This document shows positions 1 to 6,010 of a stretch of DNA of 10,555 bases, piece after piece. The stretch's first letter is position 1. Each line of letters opens with the position of its first letter. The notes beneath the pieces are model-generated. The model ran no database searches and was not told the DNA's origin. It worked only from the letters and a program-made list of their open reading frames with translations. Both the position numbers and the translations under genes were made by a program. The DNA is from Chitinophagales bacterium. GTDB taxonomy: Bacteria; Bacteroidota; Bacteroidia; Chitinophagales; JAHDHT01. The DNA is taken from NCBI GenBank assembly GCA_020631175.1, contig JAHDHT010000028.1:15884-26438 (forward strand), written 5' to 3'.

Positions 1-18
1 AAATCGACTAAAGTCTTT

Positions 19-2013
19 TTATTTCAAACCCGCTAAAGCTTCATTAACGTTAATAATATGATCTCCTAATCGTTCGGCAGAACCAATCATATCCAATAAA
101 GCAATTCCGGTAGGGGAGTTTAACTCACCTTTTTCAATGCCTTTAAATACTTTTTTCTGCAGACTATCTCTTAATTTATTAATTTCTTCTTCAGCTTTCT
201 GAGCTTCCCAGACGTCGTGCGTTCCGATTTCGATTTCAAGATCTTCCAACATTTTCTTAGTTCTTTCCTGAACTTTATCGAAAATACTCTTTATTGTATT
301 CATAGTAGAAGCACTGATCGGAACATCATTCTCTAAAGCAGCCTCATAAGTAAAAGCTGTACTTAACAAGATGTCTCCCATTCGTTCCATATCATTACAA
401 ATACTCATGATGCTTTGTATCTTATGCGAACCGTCTGCACTTATATCCATTTCAGAAATACGCGCCAAGAAATTCGCAATCATGATTTCTTTATTATCCG
501 TTATCTCTTCTCTTTCTTTAATCTTACCAATTAATTTACCAGGTCGTTTAGGTTCTGCAAATAAAAGGCTGGTTAAATTACCGGTCATTTTATACACTAC
601 TTTTCCAAAGTCAATCGTCTCTTTACGGGCATTTTCTAATGATAATTCAGCCGTATCTAATAATCCACCACCGATGTATTTTAATTCAGTCTCTTCATCA
701 TCATCACCAGAAGACTTAACCATCCGATAAACCAATTTTTCGAAATAAGGTACAAACCACATCAACAGTAATACATTCAGTATATTAAATGTGGTATGGA
801 AAAGGGCAAGCGCCATTAAATCTTTATCCTTTAAAACCGATTTTTTCCCGTAGGCTCCCTGATCAAAAAGTCCAGTAAAGAAGTTATAAACACCATCTAT
901 AGAACCTGATATCATTTTGGTGAAAACGGGGAAGAGTATAATCATCCAGACGACCCCAATGAGATTAAAGACGGTATGAAACCTGGCCGCCCGTTTGGCG
1001 GTTATATTGGCTATCGATGCGGCAATATTAGCCGTAATTGTGGTACCAATATTTTCTCCCAAAACCATGGCACAGGCAAACTCGAAAGGCACCCATCCCT
1101 GAGCTAATAGGGTCAAAGTAATCGCCATCGCAGCACTTGAAGATTGAACGATTACCGTTAAAATGGTCCCTATACAAATAAACAATAGCAAGCCTACGAT
1201 ATAGGGTAAGCTTCTAAGATTTTCAACAAAGGCAAGGATATCCGGATTACCTTTAATATCAGGTACTGAGTCTTTTAAATAGCTCAATCCAATAAACAAG
1301 ATTCCAAAACCAAGAATAAACTCTGCGATATTTCTTCGTCGGTTGTTGCTGGTAAACAAAAACGGGAAAGCTAAGCCAATTAAAACAATAGCGATTGGTG
1401 TAATACTTACTTTAAAGCCTAAAATCGCCACTAACCAGGCTGTAATTGTCGTGCCGATATTCGCACCCATTATAACTCCAAATGCCCCTAAAAGCGTTAA
1501 AAGACCGGCATTTACAAAGCTTACCACCATTACAGTTGTAGCTGAAGACGATTGAATAAGTGTGGTGGTAAATAAGCCCGTAAGAATGCCTCCCAGACGC
1601 GTTTTTGTCATCGTTCGAAGCACCTGTCTTAGCTTTTTACCGGCAGCTTTTTGAAGTCCGTCACTCATTACTTTCATTCCGTAAATGAACAGACCCAGAG
1701 CACCTACAATCTGCAAAAACTCCCAGACTCCCCAGTTAAGGCCTTCCTTTTCTTTTTTCTTTTCAGCTGCTTTACTTCCTTCAGAAACAGCCGTTGTTGC
1801 TGAGGCATTATTTGTTTGTAATAAAGCAAGTAATTCCTGTTTCGAATCGTCAATATTTTCAAATTGAGCCGTGTTTTCAACTATTACATGCTGATCACTG
1901 CCGGTATTATTAGCATAAGATGAAAATGTGAAGAACAACAAAGCAAATACTGTTATATAATAGTATTTGAATCTGAGGGGATTACTAAGAATAGTCGACA
2001 TTCTTAAGTTCAT
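19..2013 (-). CDS. Na+/phosphate cotransporter (NptA/PF02690 type) with C-terminal PhoU domain
   Basis: Inner-membrane sodium-coupled phosphate symporter of the NptA (SLC34-like) family. The two inverted transport repeats are plain: QSSS at residues 154-157 with GANIGTT at 183-189, and QSSSA at 290-294 with GENIGTT at 319-325. A matching FHTVFN (345-350) and FHTTFN (405-410) pair follows. Hydrophobic segments run from about 94 to 425. Residues about 455-664 form a helical PhoU-like domain (two helical bundles, with DMERMGD near 551 and SAERLGD near 646), expected in the cytoplasm and thought in this family to adjust transport. Unusually, transport repeat 1 is preceded by about 93 residues: a signal-like hydrophobic stretch (18-32, possible cleavage after SYA at 34) and a polar, charged linker. 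The family normally begins near the first transport helix. An in-frame ATG at residue 5 is an alternative start. It diverges from the phosphatase-phoB-phoR operon, which supports phosphate rather than another substrate. The family call is very secure; regulation by PhoB is inferred. Confidence 0.95.
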   Translation of the reverse strand: MNLRMSTILSNPLRFKYYYITVFALLFFTFSSYANNTGSDQHVIVENTAQFENIDDSKQELLALLQTNNASATTAVSEGSKAAEKKKEKEGLNWGVWEFLQIVGALGLFIYGMKVMSDGLQKAAGKKLRQVLRTMTKTRLGGILTGLFTTTLIQSSSATTVMVVSFVNAGLLTLLGAFGVIMGANIGTTITAWLVAILGFKVSITPIAIVLIGLAFPFLFTSNNRRRNIAEFILGFGILFIGLSYLKDSVPDIKGNPDILAFVENLRSLPYIVGLLLFICIGTILTVIVQSSSAAMAITLTLLAQGWVPFEFACAMVLGENIGTTITANIAASIANITAKRAARFHTVFNLIGVVWMIILFPVFTKMISGSIDGVYNFFTGLFDQGAYGKKSVLKDKDLMALALFHTTFNILNVLLLMWFVPYFEKLVYRMVKSSGDDDEETELKYIGGGLLDTAELSLENARKETIDFGKVVYKMTGNLTSLLFAEPKRPGKLIGKIKEREEITDNKEIMIANFLARISEMDISADGSHKIQSIMSICNDMERMGDILLSTAFTYEAALENDVPISASTMNTIKSIFDKVQERTKKMLEDLEIEIGTHDVWEAQKAEEEINKLRDSLQKKVFKGIEKGELNSPTGIALLDMIGSAERLGDHIINVNEALAGLK

Positions 2014-2108
2014 TTTGCTGATTTAAAAATTGTGGAACGAATATAATAAATATACCATCGGACTAAAGCGCTTAACCAAATCTTCACATAAATAGTATAG
2101 AATTAAAC

Positions 2109-2135
2109 TGCATTTAATTTAGATGCATTTATTTT
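2109..2135. repeat. Tandem direct repeat, candidate regulator-binding site
   Basis: TGCATTTAATTT (2109-2120) and TGCATTTATTTT (2124-2135) match at 11 of 12 positions, and the copies start 15 bp apart. They lie midway between the two divergent genes. PhoB/OmpR-family regulators usually bind tandem direct repeats, though with a period near 11 bp, so the spacing here is longer than classical Pho boxes. The sequence is also low-complexity AT, so chance is possible. Assignment as an operator is inference. Confidence 0.35.
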
Positions 2136-2197
2136 GAAGTAAATTTGATATTTATTTAGGGAATTATACACATACATATATCCTTATATAATTAGAT

Positions 2198-2218
2198 ATC
2201 GTATATACATAATACGAT
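2198..2218. promoter_or_regulatory. Perfect inverted repeat before the operon's first start codon
   Basis: ATCGTAT (2198-2204), a 7-base spacer and ATACGAT (2212-2218) form a perfect 7-bp inverted repeat that ends 6 bases before the ATG at 2225. It could be an operator for a dimeric repressor, or a hairpin in the 5' leader covering the ribosome landing area. The arms have no flanking T-run, so it is not a terminator. The repeat is visible; its role is inferred. Confidence 0.4.
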
Positions 2219-2224
2219 GCAAGT

Positions 2225-2623
2225 ATGAAGAAAGTTATTTTTGTATGTATTGAAAACTCGAACCGAAGCCAAATGGCAGAGGCTTTCGGGCATCTGAATG
2301 CCAGTGCTGATGTTCAGTTTTTTAGTGCAGGTTCTAAACCGGGAAAACAGGTAAATCCTAAAGCTGTCAAAGCTATGAGTGAATTGGATTATGGGATGGA
2401 TGAGCATCATCCTAAATCTGTAGATTTGTTTAAAGACACGCAGTTCGACGCAGTTATTTCAATGGGTTGCGGTGAAGATTGCCCATATCTTGAAACCGGA
2501 AGGAGGGAAGATTGGCTGATTCCTGATCCGAAACATCTGAGTGAAAAAGAATACACAATTATACGCGACTATATTGGTATAAAAGTTAAACAATTGATTG
2601 AGGAATTAAACGAAAATGAGTAA
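2225..2623 (+). CDS. ArsC / low-molecular-weight protein phosphatase-like protein
   Basis: A small cytoplasmic protein of the LMW tyrosine phosphatase/thioredoxin-type arsenate reductase fold; 132 residues is the usual size. The phosphate-binding P-loop is C8-x5-R14-S15 (VCIENSNRS) followed by QMAEAF, which is ArsC-like. A likely general acid is D101 in the IPDP motif. The segment MGCGEDCP (80-87) carries C82 and C86, as in ArsC-like proteins whose redox cysteines sit after strand 4. The cysteine that usually precedes the P-loop arginine in ArsC and in many LMW phosphatases is Asn13 here. The protein could reduce arsenate taken up through phosphate transporters, or dephosphorylate a protein; the sequence does not decide. 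It is the first gene of the operon and its last 8 bases overlap phoB, suggesting translational coupling and a role tied to phosphate status. The ATG at 2225 directly precedes the conserved MKKVIFVC, so the start is firm. Confidence 0.88.
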   Translation: MKKVIFVCIENSNRSQMAEAFGHLNASADVQFFSAGSKPGKQVNPKAVKAMSELDYGMDEHHPKSVDLFKDTQFDAVISMGCGEDCPYLETGRREDWLIPDPKHLSEKEYTIIRDYIGIKVKQLIEELNENE

Positions 2624-3296
2624 ACAATATAAAGTACTGGTAGTTGATGATGAACCGGATATCCGTGAAATTATTGAGTACAATCTTAAAAAAAATGAGT
2701 ACCAGGTGATGACTGCCGAAAATGGTACGGATGCCTTACAAAAGGCGGTTGAGTTTAATCCGGATTTAGTCTTATTGGATATAATGATGCCGGAAATGGA
2801 TGGAATCGAGGTATGTATTGAATTAAGATCTAAAAAGCAATTTGAAAATACAGTGATTGCTTTTCTTACAGCAAGAAATGAAGACTATACTCAAATAGCA
2901 GGATTTGATGCCGGTGCGGATGATTATATCAATAAGCCAATAAAACCAAGAGTACTTTTAAGCCGAATCAAGGCTTTATTGAAACGTAATCGTCAGGAAA
3001 TAGGGGAAGATGTTGAAATGATCTTTGATGAACTAAAGATTAATACAGAGGAACACCTGATTTATTTAAATGAGAAAGCAATACAATTAACGAAAAAGGA
3101 ATTTGATTTACTCAAATTGCTGGCATCTAAACCGGGTAAAGCTTTTTCAAGAGATGAAATATTCAGAAAAGTTTGGGGGGATGATCTAATCGTTGGAGAT
3201 CGAACAATCGATGTACATATCAGAAAAATAAGAGAAAAGATAGGCGATAAGTTTATCAGCACTATGAAAGGAGTAGGTTATAAATTTATCTCGTAA
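2616..3296 (+). CDS. phoB: PhoB-type response regulator (OmpR family)
   Basis: A DNA-binding response regulator of 226 residues. The receiver domain (about 5-122) has the acidic pair D11/D12, phosphoacceptor D55 in LVLLD, T85 in FLTAR and K107 in NKPIKP. A winged-helix Trans_reg_C domain (about 132-226) follows, with the typical LTKKEFDLLKLL start, a recognition helix around DRTIDVHIRKIR (195-206) and the GVGYKF wing. It should be phosphorylated by the kinase encoded 9 bases downstream and then bind promoter DNA. Its ATG lies inside the end of the phosphatase gene (8-base overlap). The PhoB identity rests on the paired PhoR-like kinase and the adjacent Na/Pi symporter; as a bare OmpR-family regulator the call is certain. 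Confidence 0.92.
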   Translation: MSKQYKVLVVDDEPDIREIIEYNLKKNEYQVMTAENGTDALQKAVEFNPDLVLLDIMMPEMDGIEVCIELRSKKQFENTVIAFLTARNEDYTQIAGFDAGADDYINKPIKPRVLLSRIKALLKRNRQEIGEDVEMIFDELKINTEEHLIYLNEKAIQLTKKEFDLLKLLASKPGKAFSRDEIFRKVWGDDLIVGDRTIDVHIRKIREKIGDKFISTMKGVGYKFIS

Positions 3297-3305
3297 ACGG
3301 GAATT

Positions 3306-4352
3306 GTGAAAAATCAAACACCACGACAACTTGCATTTATTGTAGCAGGACTAACAGCTTTGCTTAGTTCAATTGTTGTGCTCCTTTTGTCTGCTGTCGG
3401 GATTTTTAAAATTAGTTTTTGGCTGATCTTATTAAATTTCGTAGTTGTATTTCTCGCCAGCTATTTCATCCTGCTTTTTTACCTCGAACGATTTCTTTAT
3501 CGAAAAATCAAATTAATCTATAAACGTATTGCCGATCGAAAATCACCCAAAAAAGAAGACCGGGAAAAATTAGATATGGATAAGGATCTGATTGGTGAAG
3601 TAAATGAACAGGTAGAAGAATGGGCAGAAGAGCAAGCCAAAGAATTAGATTTAATGAAACGCACGGAAGCTTATCGAAAAGAATTTTTAGGTAATGTTTC
3701 TCATGAATTAAAAACACCCATTTTTACAATTAGCGGATATTTGGAAACCTTACTTGATGGAGCATTAGATGATCCGATTAAGAGAAGAGATTATGTGTTT
3801 AAAGCCAATAAGGGAATTGACCGGTTAAATAGAATTGTACAGGATCTTGAAACTATTTCTGAATTAGAAGGAGACCGCTTAATATTGGATGTTACTACAT
3901 TCGATATTAAAGAGTTAACGGAAGAAGTTTTTGAAGAAATAGAACATATTGCAGATATGCGTGATGTTTTACTCGAAATAAAAAAGGGAACTGACGGAAA
4001 GTTTATGGTAAAAGGTGATCGGGATAAAATACGGCAGGTTTTAATTAATCTTTTAACCAACAGTATAAAATATGGGAAAGACGGTGGACGAACCGGTGTT
4101 GGTTTTTATGATATGGCCAGTAATATTTTAATTGAAGTAGCTGATAACGGTCTGGGTATAGCTGAAAGTGATTTGCCAAGATTGTTTGAACGCTTTTACA
4201 GAGTTGAAAAAAGTAGAAACAGAGATTTTGGCGGGACAGGTTTGGGTTTGGCCATTGTAAAACATATTATTGAAGCGCACAATCAATCAATCAATGTTAG
4301 AAGTTTAATCGGGGAAGGATCTACCTTCGGTTTTACTTTAGAAAAAGCCTGA
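3306..4352 (+). CDS. phoR: PhoR-type sensor histidine kinase
   Basis: A membrane histidine kinase of 348 residues, partner of the upstream regulator. Two close transmembrane helices (about 9-33 and 37-62) leave almost no periplasmic loop, so it probably senses inside the membrane or through a partner rather than by a ligand domain. A charged linker (about 63-125, rich in Glu and Lys) leads to HisKA with H133 in NVSHELKTP. The ATPase domain shows the N box with N252 (LLTNSIKYG), G1 DNGLGI (280-285), an F box (LFERFYR, 293-299) and G2 GGTGLGLAIVKH (309-320). There is no PAS domain, unlike E. coli PhoR; Bacteroidota PhoR-like kinases are often this short. The start is GTG at 3306, 9 bases after the regulator's stop. 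No other in-frame start keeps the first membrane helix. Kinase identity is certain; specificity for phosphate is inferred from neighbours. Confidence 0.92.
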   Translation: MKNQTPRQLAFIVAGLTALLSSIVVLLLSAVGIFKISFWLILLNFVVVFLASYFILLFYLERFLYRKIKLIYKRIADRKSPKKEDREKLDMDKDLIGEVNEQVEEWAEEQAKELDLMKRTEAYRKEFLGNVSHELKTPIFTISGYLETLLDGALDDPIKRRDYVFKANKGIDRLNRIVQDLETISELEGDRLILDVTTFDIKELTEEVFEEIEHIADMRDVLLEIKKGTDGKFMVKGDRDKIRQVLINLLTNSIKYGKDGGRTGVGFYDMASNILIEVADNGLGIAESDLPRLFERFYRVEKSRNRDFGGTGLGLAIVKHIIEAHNQSINVRSLIGEGSTFGFTLEKA

Positions 4353-4402
4353 AGAAAAATCCAAGCACCAAATCCTTAATTAAATTTGATTGTATAACAA
4401 AT

Positions 4403-4433
4403 AAAAAAAGACCGCTCCCAAAAGAAGCGATCT
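4403..4433 (-). terminator. Intrinsic terminator of the leftward secreted-protein gene
   Basis: Read on the minus strand, AGATCGCT pairs with AGCGGTCT (4426-4433 with 4409-4416; 8 bp with one G-U pair) around a 9-base loop, followed directly by seven T residues (4409-4403). It lies 37 bases past the stop at 4470. Read on the plus strand the wobble becomes an A-C mismatch and the T-run is interrupted, so it would serve the convergent phoR transcript (stop 4352) less well. Confidence 0.85.
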
Positions 4434-4469
4434 CTATTTTCGGAAAAATGATTTCCTTAAGCCCCAAAT

Positions 4470-5432
4470 TTATTTTATTTCTTCTGCATCAAACTTTTCT
4501 ACATTAACTAACCAGGCCGCTGCATTCTTTACATATCTTCCTGTACCGGCTGTATCCCAGTTCACATAAAGTCTTGTAAAGCCACCATCAAAAATCGCAC
4601 GTCTTCCGTTTTTCTCGTAAACAGCTGTCACTAAATTACCTTCTGAACCATAAAGAATAGGTGTGAGGTGACTGTTGTCATCTACTGTCGCTATCGTAAT
4701 TCCTTCATATAGTTGCTGAATGCCTGTTGTCACCAAATGATTCGCTTTTAATCCTTTCTTTACATCTCCACCCGTAAGTCCGACTGTTTTGTTACCCATC
4801 AGATTACCTTGCATTTCAATATCTAATAAAGCACTTCCCACAAAATTCGCATCTGCATAATAGGGTGCATTATCTCCCCAGATATAAACTCCATGTCCTT
4901 TTTTGAAAAAATCTTTAATTACTTTTAAGTGTTCGTCGTTTAAATGCTGGGTAGCATCTGAAATAATCCATAACTGACAAGATTTATCTAAACCTTCTTT
5001 TAATTCTTCCGGAGAAGGTGCTTTACCGATCCATCTGAAGATGTTAAATCCTTTTTCTTCTAATGCGCTCTTTGGTAAACTGAAATCAAAATTTTCTCCG
5101 GTGTAAAAATGTAAAACAGCAATTGTACTTCCTTCAAAGGCACCGTCTCTGGCTAGGTCGTATTGATTTCCATGTGCATTGCCGTAAGTATCATTTTTAA
5201 TTTCTTTTCGCTTTACTTTCGTTTCAATAATTTTACCGGTCTTCTTATCTTTTTTCTTAATAATCCGAAAAGGTTTATTGGCTTCTTTTAAATCCGTTAC
5301 CTCTTCCGAGTCTTCATAAATTACATTCATTCCTGCCACTTTGTTATACTGCTCTTGTGCAAAAATGGAACAGGTAAAAAAAATACAAAGTGTAAACAGG
5401 CTTAATTTTAAAATTGAATTGTTCATAGTCAT
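4470..5432 (-). CDS. Secreted protein of unknown function, possible GATase1-like fold
   Basis: I do not recognise the family with confidence. The 320-residue product begins with a clear signal peptide (hydrophobic 8-22, probable cleavage after SIFA at 25), so it is periplasmic or exported. A Lys/Glu-rich segment (about 40-80) precedes a globular domain (about 100-312) with alternating strands and helices: TIAVLHFY (103-110), QLWIISDA (153-160), GVYIWGDN (181-188), GITIATV (244-250) and RRAIFDGG (277-284), closing on a helix with AAAWLVN (304-310). This layout recalls class I glutamine-amidotransferase-like domains, but I see no clear nucleophile-elbow cysteine, so it would be a non-catalytic or divergent member; this is a weak inference. 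The C-terminal half is rich in Gly and Asn. Two starts are possible (residues 1 and 3, both ATG). The gene stands alone with its own terminator; function cannot be read from the neighbours. Confidence 0.85.
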   Translation of the reverse strand: MTMNNSILKLSLFTLCIFFTCSIFAQEQYNKVAGMNVIYEDSEEVTDLKEANKPFRIIKKKDKKTGKIIETKVKRKEIKNDTYGNAHGNQYDLARDGAFEGSTIAVLHFYTGENFDFSLPKSALEEKGFNIFRWIGKAPSPEELKEGLDKSCQLWIISDATQHLNDEHLKVIKDFFKKGHGVYIWGDNAPYYADANFVGSALLDIEMQGNLMGNKTVGLTGGDVKKGLKANHLVTTGIQQLYEGITIATVDDNSHLTPILYGSEGNLVTAVYEKNGRRAIFDGGFTRLYVNWDTAGTGRYVKNAAAWLVNVEKFDAEEIK

Positions 5433-5479
5433 TTATTTATTTTAAGAATCTACAAGAGTAGATGCAGGATAAATTTTAA

Positions 5480-5705
5480 ATGGTGTCTGAGCAATTAAGA
5501 TTTTAATCCGGATTATGCATTAGAATTCGTTATGAAAGCAATAAGAGCAATAAAATCAAGCTGTCTGGAAAAATTAGCATAGCACCGCTATGGTGATTTT
5601 GAAGACGGCAGTGAAACGATTGATTTTGAAGCTATTGTTGCTTGCAATAGATTTCCTAATGCATATTTCGGGTTTAAAAAACAAGATAGAAGAAGGCACT
5701 TTTAA
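5480..5705 (+). pseudogene. Probable remnant of a small protein gene, interrupted by a frameshift and a stop
   Basis: From 5499 to 5705 one plus-strand frame reads like real protein (FNPDYALEFVMKAIRAIKSS, then DFEDGSETIDFEAIVACNRF and on to a TAA at 5703-5705), with codons like those of the neighbours. It is broken by TAG at 5580-5582. Upstream, ATG at 5480 opens MVSEQLR in a different frame; removing one T from the TTTT run at 5501-5504 would join the two into one product of about 75 codons apart from the TAG. No intact start in this frame gives more than the 16-residue peptide from 5532. I do not recognise the family. Alternatives are chance coding-like sequence or two very short peptides. 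The inferred original start and the joint are uncertain. Confidence 0.35.
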
Positions 5706-5708
5706 AAT

Positions 5709-5845
5709 AGCCCCGATCGTACCGGAAACCCGACATTGATGAAGTCGATTGAAGTACATTTGAGTGAAGGCTGACAGCGGAAGACAAGCGAAAATGATAC
5801 TGAAACGACTGAAGAGGTGGCGCGTTGCAGGGGAGAGCGGGAGAG
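5709..5845 (+). ncRNA. Candidate structured RNA resembling a recurrent Bacteroidota intergenic element (Flavo-1-like)
   Basis: The segment begins with CCCCGATCGTACCGGAAACC (5711-5730) and ends with AGGGGAGAGCGGGA (5829-5842). From memory these match the two conserved halves of an element common in Bacteroidota intergenic regions (CCCCGAT..AGCGGAAA..CC and AGCGGA.AGCGGGA), which I believe corresponds to Rfam Flavo-1; the name is recalled, not searched. CCCG (5712-5715) can pair with CGGG (5838-5841), and CC (5722-5723) with GG (5830-5831). A small hairpin CGAC/GTCG (5731-5734 with 5744-5747) lies inside. The interior (5748-5828) is longer than I remember for the element and includes a second AGCGGA-like half (5776-5781). 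The segment starts 3 bases after the decayed gene's stop and is richer in G than its surroundings. Confidence 0.4.
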
Positions 5846-6010
5846 AGGTCTGCTTACTCAGCACTGCAGATTCGCTTCAAAAAATGTAAAATTTTAACGG
5901 TCGGATACAACTTTTTACCCGTTTTTTCGTGTCTATCAGGTGTTTGCTTTACTTTAGGGGAAAGAAAGGCGAATTAAGCCATAATCAATCAAATACAGGG
6001 CAGGGTATAA

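Larger units (their letters stand above)
2014..2224. promoter_or_regulatory. Divergent promoter region between the Na/Pi symporter and the phosphatase-phoB-phoR operon
   Basis: These 211 bp of very AT-rich DNA separate the two divergent units, so promoters for both must lie here. On the minus strand TATATTTA (about 2048-2055) fits the Bacteroidota TAnnTTTG -7 box loosely, but I find no -33 TTTG at the usual spacing, so no promoter is called. The region holds a 12-bp direct repeat (2109-2120 and 2124-2135) and a perfect inverted repeat (2198-2218), listed separately. An AAGCGCTT palindrome lies near 2068-2075. No E. coli-like Pho box is recognisable. Confidence 0.6.
5433..6010. other. 578-bp region without an intact gene
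   Basis: The left part (5433-5500) is AT-rich leader DNA for the leftward secreted-protein gene and includes a small hairpin (ATCTAC/GTAGAT, 5448-5463, 4-base loop). The middle holds a probable decayed reading frame (about 5480-5705) and then a GC-richer RNA-like element (about 5709-5845), both listed separately. The right part (5881-6010) is AT-rich again and must contain the promoter for the L,D-transpeptidase, though no convincing TTG/TAnnTTTG pair is visible. No tRNA, tmRNA, RNase P or SRP RNA signature is present. Confidence 0.6.

Noticed and set aside
1..18. Possible terminator of the Na/Pi symporter gene
   Set aside because: Only 18 bases remain past the stop. GACTTTAGTC could fold, but the loop would be two bases and the rest lies outside the window.
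5632..5650. Hairpin CTATTG/CAATAG with a 7-base loop
   Set aside because: It falls inside the decayed coding frame and has no T-run or known motif; it is too short to be significant alone.
5574..5864. A 96-codon open frame on the minus strand in the 578-bp gap
   Set aside because: It is antisense to the plus-strand decayed frame and the RNA-like element. The product has irregular Cys/Ser/Phe-rich content and no recognisable motif, and its length can be explained by lack of stops in the GC-richer part.
5930..6010. Promoter of the L,D-transpeptidase gene
   Set aside because: TACTTTAG near 5950 is one base off the TAnnTTTG box, but no TTG element lies at the right distance, so I do not call it.
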